Origin: RI-92 sp037384645
GTDB taxonomy: Bacteria > Pseudomonadota > Gammaproteobacteria > UBA6429 > Thiohalophilaceae
Direction of reading: 5' to 3'
Length of the DNA: 64,000 nt
Assembly (NCBI GenBank): GCA_037384645.1
Contig: JARRNT010000018.1
Coordinates: 59,726-123,725 of the forward strand
In this document: positions 25,228 to 33,601 of the stretch, piece by piece
How the letters are laid out: every line of letters begins with the position of its first letter
Numbering within the stretch: position 1 is the first letter of the stretch
Program-made: the position numbers and the translations under genes
Notes under the pieces: model-generated
Told to the model about the DNA's origin: nothing
The model's database searches: none
What the model saw: the letters and a program-made list of their open reading frames with translations, nothing else

Positions 25228-27017
25228 CCCTGCATTTCCTCATCTACGGGGACCACTTTGAGCACCTCGTCCATGGTGGTCCAGCCCATGGCAACCTTAC
25301 GCGCACCGGAAATGCGCATCTTGGTCATACCCAGCTTGATCGCCTCACGCCGTATGGCGTTGGCATCACTCTCGGGCGTGATCTTTTTGCGCAATGTTTG
25401 ATCCAGGATCATCATTTCGTAAATCCCGACCCGGCCAAGAAAACCGGTTTGTCGGCATTCGTCGCAGCCCACCGGTTTATAAAACTTGCCCTTGCCGCTG
25501 AGTTTCCACGGATGGGTCAGCGTCTTCCACATATCCATGTCGATCTCGGTAGGCGCCTTGCAGTGCGGGCACAGGGTGCGAACCAGTCGCTGCGCCATGA
25601 TCCCCACCACCGTGGCATTGATCAGGTAGGCAGGTATGCCAATTTCGCGCAGGCGTGGAATGGAGGAAGGGGCATCATTGGTGTGCAGCGTGGACAGAAC
25701 CAGGTGACCGGTCAGGGCCGCCTGGATCGCCATTTCTGCTGTTTCCTTATCCCGGATCTCGCCAACCATGATGATGTCCGGATCCTGGCGTAACAGGGTA
25801 CGGATACCACGGGCAAAGGTGACATCGATATTGGTCTGTACCTGCATCTGGTTGAATTCAGGCATGACCATTTCGATGGGCTCTTCGATGGTACAGACAT
25901 TGACCTCGGGGGTCGCCAGCAGACGCAGGGTCGAATACAGCGTCGTGGTTTTCCCTGATCCGGTGGGTCCGGTCACCAGCACGATGCCATTGGGCTGATT
26001 GATCATGCGGTTCCAGTCGGCAATATCTTTTTCACTAAAGCCCAGCGCCGGGAAATCCTTGACCAGCACTTCGGGACTGAAAATCCGCATAACGACCTTC
26101 TCGCCGAATGCGGTGGGCATGGTTGACAGGCGCAGCTCAATTTCATCACCGTCGGGTGTTTTGCTCTTGATGCGGCCATCCTGTGGCCGGCGCTTCTCCA
26201 CCACGTCCATGCGCCCCAGTACCTTGATCCGTGATATCACAACATTCATCACGGTCGTTGGCATATCGTAGACATTGTGCATGACGCCATCGATGCGAAA
26301 GCGGATATAGCCGGTTTCGCGGCGCGGCTCCAGGTGGATATCACTCGCCCGTTGTTCGAATGCGTACTGCAATAGCCAGTCAACAATGTGTACCACTGAC
26401 TGGTCATTGGTATCCAGGCGCCCGGACTTGCCCAGCTCAATGAGTTGCTCAAAATTAGTGACGCCGGGAATATCGTCTTCGTTTTCCGTGGTTGCCCGTC
26501 GAATCGAATGACTGACACTATAAAACTCGTTGAGATAGCGTGATATGTCGACCGGGTTTGCGATCACGCGTTCCACCTGCAGGCCACTGACGTGCACCAC
26601 TTCATTCTCCCAGGTACGCAGGTAAGGTTCTGCCGTGGCGATCGTCACTGTCGTGTCCGTCACGGCAACCGGCAGGATTTTGTGGCGATTGGCATAGGCA
26701 GAGGAAACCACGCTGGTGACAGCGGTAACATCCACCTTGAGTGGATCGATACGCATATAGGGCAGATCAGATTTATCTGCCAGCCATTGAATTAATATTT
26801 CCAGTGTGAGTTTTTTCCCGTGGTACCTGAGGTCTGTCCACTCCTGCTGGGAAATGATGACCAGGGGATGAATCTCCAGACGACTGTTTCGCACCGGTAT
26901 CAGGAATTCATCTGCCAGCTTTTTATCGACACGACCGTCTGCAATCAGGTTGTCGACCAGCTCGCGCAGGGTTAACTTGTGGTCCAGGGTGTCAAACATT
27001 GCCGGTTGCATTGCCAT
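25224..27017 (-). CDS. GspE/PilB-type secretion ATPase, orphan
   Basis: A 597-residue hexameric traffic ATPase. Residues 1-165 form a GspE N-terminal (MshEN-like) region. The core holds ASDIHLEP near 225, Walker A GPTGSGKTTTL near 350, the Asp box EEPIE, Walker B region DPDIIMVGEIRDKETAE and the His box LHTNDA. The zinc-binding cysteines are in LCPHC and CDECRQTGF, about 30 residues apart. Such ATPases drive type II secretion or type IV pilus assembly. No gsp or pil partner gene is within the window, so its machine is elsewhere or it acts alone. It follows ptsP with a gap of 2 bp. Confidence 0.88.
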   Translation of the reverse strand: MAMQPAMFDTLDHKLTLRELVDNLIADGRVDKKLADEFLIPVRNSRLEIHPLVIISQQEWTDLRYHGKKLTLEILIQWLADKSDLPYMRIDPLKVDVTAVTSVVSSAYANRHKILPVAVTDTTVTIATAEPYLRTWENEVVHVSGLQVERVIANPVDISRYLNEFYSVSHSIRRATTENEDDIPGVTNFEQLIELGKSGRLDTNDQSVVHIVDWLLQYAFEQRASDIHLEPRRETGYIRFRIDGVMHNVYDMPTTVMNVVISRIKVLGRMDVVEKRRPQDGRIKSKTPDGDEIELRLSTMPTAFGEKVVMRIFSPEVLVKDFPALGFSEKDIADWNRMINQPNGIVLVTGPTGSGKTTTLYSTLRLLATPEVNVCTIEEPIEMVMPEFNQMQVQTNIDVTFARGIRTLLRQDPDIIMVGEIRDKETAEMAIQAALTGHLVLSTLHTNDAPSSIPRLREIGIPAYLINATVVGIMAQRLVRTLCPHCKAPTEIDMDMWKTLTHPWKLSGKGKFYKPVGCDECRQTGFLGRVGIYEMMILDQTLRKKITPESDANAIRREAIKLGMTKMRISGARKVAMGWTTMDEVLKVVPVDEEMQG

Positions 27018-27019
27018 AC

Positions 27020-29287
27020 TTATCTTCCCGCTCTTACCAGGCCACCAAGCCCGTTTTGTTCCAGCATATTGTTCAGGTAATTACGTATACTCGCAGCTTC
27101 ATCCATGCCCAATACCTCGTCAAGACAACGTCGGGCTTGAACCATGGAAAAACTGCGAATCACCCATTTGACACGAGTCAGGCTGGACGCACTCATGCTC
27201 AGGCTGTCTATCCCCATCCCCACCAGTAACAGGGCCGAGGCCGGGTCGCCGGCCATTTCCCCACAAACGCTCACGGGCTTGCCGACACTATGGGCATCGG
27301 TAATGGTTTTGTAGACCGAATCAAGCACGGCCGGGTGCAGGGCATCATACAGCGCCGCTACCCGCGAATTGTTGCGGTCCACGGCCAACAGATACTGGGT
27401 CAGGTCATTGGTCCCGATGGAAAGAAAATCGGCGCGATTGGCCAGGCGTCTGGCCAAATAGACGGCGGATGGCACCTCGATCATGACACCAATGCGCGGT
27501 TTTGTGACCTGATACTTTTCTTCCAGCAGCTCCTGATAGGCTCGGTCAATCAGGTTGTTGGCCTCATCCAGCTCGGCCACGTGGCTGATCATGGGTAACA
27601 GGATATTGAGGTTATCCAGGCCGCAGGCGGCACGCATCATGGCCCGCACCTGCACCAGGAAAAATTCGGGATGATCGAGGGTAATACGAATGCCGCGCCA
27701 GCCCAGAAACGGGTTGTCTTCATGGATAGGAAAATACGGCAGGGCCTTGTCACCGCCCACGTCAAGCGTACGCAGGGTAACCGGCCTCGGAGCAAATGCC
27801 TTGAGTACCTGCTGGTACACCCGCAATTGTTCCTCCTCACCTGGAAAGCGCTGGCGTACCATGAACGGAAATTCTGTGCGATACAGCCCGATGCCATCTG
27901 CCCCGCTGTTAAGGGACGGCGTGATATCCGATAACAAACCGGTATTGGCATACAGCGAAATGTGCTTGCCATCGCAGGTAACCGCCGGTTGATCGCGCAG
28001 GTTAACCAGTTCCGCGGAAAGCGCTGCCTCATCCCGCGCCAACCGAATAAATTCTTTGCGCACCTGCTTGGGCGGGTTGATATAGACATTCCCGCTATAA
28101 CCGTCGGCGATCACCATTTGCCCGTCGATGCGCCCCACCGGCAGTTCGGTCACGCCCATCACTGCCGGTAATGCCAGTGCTCTCGCCAGAATGGCAACAT
28201 GCGAGGTACGCGAACCGCGCGCACTGACAACGCCGATCAGGTGCTCACGCGGCACCTCCGCCAGTTGCGCGGCGGTAATCTCGTCACCGACAAGAATGGT
28301 CTTTTCCGGATAATCCACATCGCGCCGTGCGTCCTTCAGCAGGTAATGCATGATACGCCGTGCCAGTTCGCGCAGGTCTTCGGCACGCTCACGCATGTAG
28401 GGATCGTCCATTTCGTCGAAGGCCTGGATCTGTTCTTCCACGGTACGCCGTACCGCGCCCGGCGCCCAGTTCCCATCCATGATGCGCGCTGCCGTCGCCC
28501 CGCGCAGGGAGTGGCTGTCCAGCATCATTAGATAGGCATCAAACAGGGCGCGCTCTTCCCGCGGCAGAACATCCTGCAGGCGCTTGGACAAAGTCGCGAT
28601 ATCGTTTTTCACCGCTTCCAGTGCAGTGTTGAATGCCAGCACTTCGGCATCCATGTCCTCCGCCGGCCGGTCCGGGATCTTGTCCAGGTCGGCGGTCGGA
28701 TAGATAGCAATCGCGGTGCCAATCGCGACACCCGGGGCCCCGGGCAAACCCTGGATGGGGCGGGCGCTGCGCGTTTGTTGCTGGTTAAGCAATTTTTCCA
28801 TTTCACCGCTGGTCTCGGCATGGGCCATGGCCCCGGCCAGTTGCGCGGCGATCGTAATAAGGAAATTTTCCTGCTCCTCATCGAATCGCTGAGCCTTTGC
28901 CTGCTGCACGATGAGAACACCCAGTACCTTGCGATGGTGGATGATCGGTACACCGAGAAAGCCGCAATACTGCTCTTCGGATGTCTCGGGAAAAAAGTGG
29001 TAACGCGGATGCTCAGGTGCATTATCAAGGTTAATTGGCTCGGCGCGGCTGGCGACCAGGCTGACAATCCCTTTATCAAAACTCATGCGGACACGGCCAA
29101 CAGCGCCCGGCGACAAACCGCGTGTCGCCATCAGGACATGTTGTTGCAGACCCTCATCTGTCAGGTATACCGAACAGACATCCGCATGCATGGCCTCGCG
29201 TACCTGCTCGACAATAATGTTCAATGCCTGATCGAGGTTACGCGCAGCGTTCACCTCCTGGATGATACGACGTAGTGTATTTAGCAT
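27020..29287 (-). CDS. ptsP: Phosphoenolpyruvate-protein phosphotransferase PtsP (EI-Ntr)
   Basis: A 755-residue enzyme I of the nitrogen-related phosphotransferase system. An N-terminal GAF domain (about 5-165) distinguishes it from sugar-type enzyme I. The phosphohistidine is in SRTSHVAILARALALPAV near residue 370. The C-terminal barrel contains LDVGGDKALPYFP near 500, GIRITL, and VCGEMAGDP near 675. It passes phosphate from PEP to NPr and then EIIA-Ntr, linking carbon and nitrogen status to regulation. The rppH gene immediately upstream on the same strand is the arrangement also seen in E. coli. Confidence 0.95.
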   Translation of the reverse strand: MLNTLRRIIQEVNAARNLDQALNIIVEQVREAMHADVCSVYLTDEGLQQHVLMATRGLSPGAVGRVRMSFDKGIVSLVASRAEPINLDNAPEHPRYHFFPETSEEQYCGFLGVPIIHHRKVLGVLIVQQAKAQRFDEEQENFLITIAAQLAGAMAHAETSGEMEKLLNQQQTRSARPIQGLPGAPGVAIGTAIAIYPTADLDKIPDRPAEDMDAEVLAFNTALEAVKNDIATLSKRLQDVLPREERALFDAYLMMLDSHSLRGATAARIMDGNWAPGAVRRTVEEQIQAFDEMDDPYMRERAEDLRELARRIMHYLLKDARRDVDYPEKTILVGDEITAAQLAEVPREHLIGVVSARGSRTSHVAILARALALPAVMGVTELPVGRIDGQMVIADGYSGNVYINPPKQVRKEFIRLARDEAALSAELVNLRDQPAVTCDGKHISLYANTGLLSDITPSLNSGADGIGLYRTEFPFMVRQRFPGEEEQLRVYQQVLKAFAPRPVTLRTLDVGGDKALPYFPIHEDNPFLGWRGIRITLDHPEFFLVQVRAMMRAACGLDNLNILLPMISHVAELDEANNLIDRAYQELLEEKYQVTKPRIGVMIEVPSAVYLARRLANRADFLSIGTNDLTQYLLAVDRNNSRVAALYDALHPAVLDSVYKTITDAHSVGKPVSVCGEMAGDPASALLLVGMGIDSLSMSASSLTRVKWVIRSFSMVQARRCLDEVLGMDEAASIRNYLNNMLEQNGLGGLVRAGR

Positions 29288-29327
29288 GATGATGACTAGT
29301 TAAGACGTTGACTGGCAACTCGGGTTG

Positions 29328-29840
29328 CTACGATTGTTGCAGCAAAAGCCTGTTGGCGCCGGCTGGTGTTATGAGTGGTATCAATTGCTCCAGGGCCTTG
29401 AGATACACAAGACGTTTGAATGGGATCACAAGGTCAACGGTTTCCCAATAATTTATCCAGCACCATGAATCGAATTCGGGTTTGTCGGTATTATCCAGGC
29501 ACACCGCCTGTTCCTGCCCCACCAGTCTTAATAAGTACCATAGCTGTTTTTGACCGATGCAGCGCGGTCGACGATGGCCATTATGTCGCAGGTAACGCCG
29601 CGGAATCCGGTAACGCAGCCAGCTCTCGGTACGGCCAATGACTTTCACATCATCCGGGCCAAGGCCCACCTCTTCTTCCAGTTCCCGGTACAGGGCCTGT
29701 TCCGGTGTTTCATGCCGCCGAATACCGCCCTGCGGGAATTGCCAGGCGTCCTCCCCGGCCCGACGCGCCCAGAATACCTCGCCGGCATCATTACATAAAA
29801 TGATGCCTACGTTGGGTCGATATCCTTGACGATCAATCAC
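29328..29840 (-). CDS. rppH: RNA pyrophosphohydrolase
   Basis: A 170-residue Nudix hydrolase. It opens MIDRQGYRPNVGIILCN, nearly the E. coli RppH start, and the Nudix box is GGIRRHETPEQALYRELEEE near residues 38-57. It removes pyrophosphate from the 5' triphosphate end of mRNAs and so starts their decay by RNase E. It is 40 bp upstream of ptsP on the same strand, as in E. coli, and probably cotranscribed with it. Length is close to the family norm. Confidence 0.95.
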   Translation of the reverse strand: MIDRQGYRPNVGIILCNDAGEVFWARRAGEDAWQFPQGGIRRHETPEQALYRELEEEVGLGPDDVKVIGRTESWLRYRIPRRYLRHNGHRRPRCIGQKQLWYLLRLVGQEQAVCLDNTDKPEFDSWCWINYWETVDLVIPFKRLVYLKALEQLIPLITPAGANRLLLQQS

Positions 29841-30035
29841 TTATATAAAGCTCTTTACAGTGCGCGTGAATTCTATTGTTTCACAGCAGCAAACATCTCG
29901 TAAACTCCCATAACTAAAGCAGTAATTTTCTTAAAAATCAAATGCTTGACGGGTATTCGATGCATGACGCACGCCCTGGCAACAATTTAGGGTAAGATGC
30001 GCAACTTTGCCAACCGGGACAAGGGATTTAGCACA

Positions 30036-30561
30036 GTGAGTCTGGCCATTTTCGACCTCGACAATACCCTGCTGGCAGGGGACAGCGATTACCTCTGGGG
30101 CCAGTACCTGGTCAAACAGGGCGTCGTCGACGGCAAGGACTACGAGGCCAAGAACCAGCGCTTCTATGATGAATACAAGGCCGGGCCACCGTCAGCAGGG
30201 CGATACCCTGTTAATCATTACCGCCACCAACAGTTTTGTCACCCGCCCCATTGCCACGGCCTTCGGCATTCCGAATATCCTGGCAACCGAACCGGAGATG
30301 ATCGACGGCCGCTATACCGGCAAGGTCAGCGGCATTCCCTGTTTCCGGGACGGCAAGGTCAGGAATCTGCATCACTGGCTGCAGGAGCATGACATGGATC
30401 TGCAGGACAGCTGGTTTTATTCGGACTCACACAACGACCTGCCGCTGTTGCAGGAAGTCACCCACCCGATCGCCGTCGACCCTGATCCACAACTGCTCGA
30501 GGTCGCCGAACAACAGCACTGGCCTATTCTGCAGTTACATCATGGTAAGCATGGCGGCTAA
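30036..30561 (+). pseudogene. HAD-IB family phosphatase, broken by internal deletion and frameshift
   Basis: The gene starts at GTG (30036) as MSLAIFDLDNTLLAGDSDYL, motif I of the SerB-like HAD phosphatases. At about 30186, after DEYKAG, the frame shifts by one and continues HRQQGDTLLIITATN, motif II, then YSDSHNDLPLL, motif III, to a stop at 30559-30561. Family members have around 45-50 residues between these parts, including the helical cap, and they are missing here. The two halves therefore look like one gene that lost its cap segment and its frame. Intact homologues act on phosphoserine, histidinol phosphate or similar. It lies directly before btuC and may once have been translated with it. 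Confidence 0.75.
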
Positions 30562-30565
30562 ACCG

Positions 30566-31555
30566 ATGACGAAAGAACGCGTTCGTTCTCTCGTATTGCT
30601 GTTGGGCCTGCTGATCTTCGCCCTGGCCGGTATTGTGTTTGCCCTGACCCAGGGCGCGGTGCATATCACACTCAGTGAGTATTTCGGCCTCATGCAGGGC
30701 CAGCGTCATGATCTTGCCTGGCAGGTCATTCATGAGCTGCGTCTGCCCCGCGCTCTGCAGGCCTTCGTGATTGGCGGCCTGCTCGCCGCGGCCGGCGCCC
30801 TGCTACAACTGTTATTACGCAACCCGCTGGCAGAACCCTATGTCCTGGGTATTTCCGGTGGCGCATCGGTGTTTGCCTTGCTGGCCATGATTGCCGGCCT
30901 GAGCGGCCTGGCCGTCTCCGGCTCCGCCTTTGCCGGTGCCCTGCTATCCATGTTGCTGGTGTTCGGACTGGCGCGTGGCCAGCATAGCTGGACACCAACC
31001 CGGCTGTTACTGACCGGCGTGGTGCTCGCAACCGGCTGGGGTGCCATTATCAGCTTTATCCTGAGTATTGCGCCACAGGGCCAATTACGCAGCCTGCTGT
31101 TCTGGCTGATGGGCGATCTGAGTTATGCGCAACGATTATGGCCAGGCCTGCTGACCCTGATCCTGGCTGTCGCCCTGATGATGTACAAGGCACGCCAGCT
31201 CAACGTCCTGGCCTTTGGTAGCGCCCAGGCCCAAACCCTGGGTGTTGAAGTCACGCGCGTGCAATGGCAAATCTATGTACTGGCTTCACTAATGACCGCA
31301 ATGGCGGTGGTCCAGGCGGGCAGTATCGGCTTCGTAGGTTTGATCGTTCCGCACGTGCTGCGCCTGCTGGGATTGCGCGATCACCGTTTTCTCATCCCCG
31401 GCAGTGTCCTCGCCGGTGGCGGTCTGCTGGTGATTGCCGACACCCTGGCACGCAGTTTATTTGCGGACACGGTATTACCGGTGGGCGTCCTGACTGCCGC
31501 CATTGGCGTACCGGTATTTATCGTGTTGCTGTATCGCGGGAGTCGCAGCCTGTGA
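30566..31555 (+). CDS. btuC: FecCD/BtuC-family ABC transporter permease, probably cobalamin
   Basis: A permease of about 329 residues with some ten membrane helices. RLPRALQAFVIGGLLAAAGALLQ near residue 54, NPLAEPYVLGISGGA near 80 and GFVGLIVPHVLRLL near 250 are the signature blocks of the BtuC/FecD/FhuB family, the last near the ATPase-coupling loop. In-frame ATGs at 30551 and 30542 are alternative starts. Its stop overlaps the GTG start of the ATPase gene. Cobalamin rather than siderophore transport is inferred from the nearby riboswitch, tonB, PduO-type gene and btuF; sequence alone does not settle it. Confidence 0.85.
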   Translation: MTKERVRSLVLLLGLLIFALAGIVFALTQGAVHITLSEYFGLMQGQRHDLAWQVIHELRLPRALQAFVIGGLLAAAGALLQLLLRNPLAEPYVLGISGGASVFALLAMIAGLSGLAVSGSAFAGALLSMLLVFGLARGQHSWTPTRLLLTGVVLATGWGAIISFILSIAPQGQLRSLLFWLMGDLSYAQRLWPGLLTLILAVALMMYKARQLNVLAFGSAQAQTLGVEVTRVQWQIYVLASLMTAMAVVQAGSIGFVGLIVPHVLRLLGLRDHRFLIPGSVLAGGGLLVIADTLARSLFADTVLPVGVLTAAIGVPVFIVLLYRGSRSL

Positions 31556-32328
31556 ATAGTCACGCCCTGCTCAGCTGCCACGGTCTCCGCCTCACTGCTG
31601 GTGAACGTACGCTCTGTCGCGATCTCAACTGGCAACTGCAACCGGGTCAGTGCTGGGCCATACTGGGCCTCAACGGAGCCGGCAAAACCACCTTGCTGCA
31701 TACCCTGGCCGGCATCCATCGACCTGTTCAGGGATCGGTGCAGTTACTGGGACGCGACATCAACGAATATTCCCGTCGCCAGATTGCCCAGCAGCTGGGA
31801 CTGTTGTTTCAGGAAAGTGATAGCGTTTTCCCGGGCAGGGTCATGGAGCACGTACTCATTGGCCGCCACCCTCACCTGCGCAACTGGCAATGGGAAACAC
31901 AAAACGACTACCAGATCGCCGAGCATGCCCTGGCCACCGTCGGCCTGAGTGAGTTTGCCCAACGCGAGATTCACACCCTTTCTGGCGGCGAACGCCAGCG
32001 CATGGCGATTGCCACGATACTGGCCCAGGCCCCGCGTATTTTTCTGCTCGATGAACCGGTCAACCACCTCGATTGGCATTATCAACATCAACTACTGGCG
32101 ACAGTCAGTGGCCTCACGCAAGGTGGCAATTCAGGCCTGGTAATGGCATTGCATGATGTCAACCTGGTCATGCGTTACTGTGATCACGTGATGCTGATGT
32201 TTAGCAATGGCGAAATCAGAATGGGTGAAACTGACGAGCTCCTGCGCGCCGATCTGCTGTCCGATCTCTATGGCTATGAGATCGAGTGCTTCGTGAAAGA
32301 TGATAGGAAGGTATTCATGCCGGCCTGA
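31552..32328 (+). CDS. btuD: ABC transporter ATP-binding protein, probably cobalamin
   Basis: A 258-residue ATPase of the FecE/BtuD group. Walker A is GLNGAGKTTLL near residue 38, the signature LSGGERQRMAIATIL near 143, Walker B IFLLDEPVNHLD near 163, and the switch histidine in ALHDVNL near 197. The GTG start overlaps the btuC stop (GTGA), so the two are translationally coupled. With BtuC it powers import of vitamin B12 from the periplasm, fed by the BtuF-like protein at 44943. Siderophore transport is an alternative for the whole cassette. Confidence 0.85.
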   Translation: MNSHALLSCHGLRLTAGERTLCRDLNWQLQPGQCWAILGLNGAGKTTLLHTLAGIHRPVQGSVQLLGRDINEYSRRQIAQQLGLLFQESDSVFPGRVMEHVLIGRHPHLRNWQWETQNDYQIAEHALATVGLSEFAQREIHTLSGGERQRMAIATILAQAPRIFLLDEPVNHLDWHYQHQLLATVSGLTQGGNSGLVMALHDVNLVMRYCDHVMLMFSNGEIRMGETDELLRADLLSDLYGYEIECFVKDDRKVFMPA

Positions 32329-32344
32329 TAGCGGCGTGGCAGAC

Positions 32345-33046
32345 TCAGGCCTTTGAGTTGTTGGTAAAGGCCGCCGTGCGCAAACGCGGTTCCAGGTTTT
32401 CCAGCCAGTCGACCAGGGGCTGCCACTGATGCTTGTCTTCCTGTACCCGCTGGTCCCACATTTCATAAATGCCCACGCCGCGCTCTGCGGCACGTACATA
32501 GGTCTGGGTATCACGCAGGCTGGCAATAAACGGCAATTTCAGGGTGGTGAGGAAACGCTCGAGCGACTGATAGACCAGGGTATTCTTTTTAACCCGGTTG
32601 GCGATAACCGCGACGTTCACCCCGAAGCTGCGGACCTTGCCGATCAGCAGCAGCTCTTCAATAAACCGGGTGGCGGCATGGATATCGATGGGGCTCGGCA
32701 ATACCGGCACCAACACGGTGTCGACACTGCGAATGAATTCCTGCAGGGACTGGCCCATGATACCGGCCGGGGCATCAATAATCACGCGATCCGTACCCGG
32801 TAACACGCGGCGGTGCCAGGACATGGTCACGCCGGAACGCGGACGCTCGTAGGCCGGCACCCCGTAGACTTCGGTCTTTTCCTTGGGACGCAGGCTCAGC
32901 CAGCGCATGCTGGAGCCCTGCGGGTCATGATCGACCAGGGCCGTGACATAACCCGCGCTGGCATAAAAGCTGGCGAGGTTGGTCGCGATGGTGGTCTTGC
33001 CGCAACCACCTTTGGAATTCAGGACGAGAATACGTTGCTGTATCAT
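32345..33046 (-). CDS. ParA/MinD-family ATPase, orphan
   Basis: A 233-residue ATPase beginning MIQQRILVLNSKGGCGKTT, a deviant Walker A with the signature lysine, followed by LVDHDPQGSSMRWL. The DRVIIDAPAGIMG block (Walker B) lies near residue 97. The start at 33046 is chosen because homologues begin just before the first strand; the frame is open 18 codons further. No parB-like gene or parS-like repeat is nearby, so chromosome or plasmid partition is unlikely. It may position a cell-surface or cytoplasmic complex. It is convergent with btuD and divergent from the riboswitch. Confidence 0.82.
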   Translation of the reverse strand: MIQQRILVLNSKGGCGKTTIATNLASFYASAGYVTALVDHDPQGSSMRWLSLRPKEKTEVYGVPAYERPRSGVTMSWHRRVLPGTDRVIIDAPAGIMGQSLQEFIRSVDTVLVPVLPSPIDIHAATRFIEELLLIGKVRSFGVNVAVIANRVKKNTLVYQSLERFLTTLKLPFIASLRDTQTYVRAAERGVGIYEMWDQRVQEDKHQWQPLVDWLENLEPRLRTAAFTNNSKA

Positions 33047-33242
33047 GTTGTGCTTCTTGTTATTGATAACTGAACAGACGCGTTTCGCCCTGTCCATCAC
33101 CCAGAACAGTCAATATACCTAGTTATAATAAGGCTACTGTGACTGGAGTCTCATTCTTTATTATAGCCAACTGCCTCCCCCACTCTAGATTTTGGTCAGT
33201 TTGTGAGGCGCAGTTCATGATCCTGCCAGTTCTGACCTCGGC

Positions 33243-33271
33243 TTGACAATCCTGCTGCATCCCCGCATCAT
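33243..33271 (+). promoter_or_regulatory. Probable promoter of the riboswitch-btuB transcript
   Basis: TTGACA (33243-33248) and CATCAT (33266-33271) are 17 bp apart, a full -35 and a four-of-six -10. Transcription would begin about 10-15 bases before the riboswitch. Confidence 0.5.
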
Positions 33272-33284
33272 CCTCCGCGCTTAT

Positions 33285-33487
33285 CTTGTACTTCAGGTGC
33301 CTGGCGGGTTTTCAACCACCAGGTGAAACGGGAAGCCGGTGCGTCACAATCCATGACTAGTCCGGCGCTGCCCCCGCAACGGTAAGCAAGCCAAGGCGCA
33401 CTCACTATGCCACTGCCTTTTTTGGTGGGAAGGCGAGTGTACCGGATGGAGACCATCGGCTTGCAAGCCCGGAGACCGGCCTGGAGA
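33285..33487 (+). promoter_or_regulatory. Cobalamin (AdoCbl) riboswitch
   Basis: The core elements appear in order: GGGAAGCCGGTG near 33329, GCGCTGCCCCCGCAACGGTAAG near 33365 (the most conserved part), and the B12 box AGCCCGGAGACCGGCC at 33466-33481. Complementary arms such as CCTGG/CCAGG near 33300-33321 frame the early part. It controls the downstream btuB-tonB-PduO genes by blocking expression when cobalamin is plentiful. A small hairpin, ACCCGC-AC-GCGGGT, near 33568-33581 lies between it and the btuB ribosome-binding site and may be part of the expression platform. Confidence 0.93.
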
Positions 33488-33601
33488 AGATCAGGGTGTG
33501 TCGCGGAGGGCGAAGCACGTGGATGATGTATTTTCCTGTCACGTATTTTCCTCTCGGCACGATTTACCCGCACGCGGGTGTGCGTCACTTGAGGACATAA
33601 A

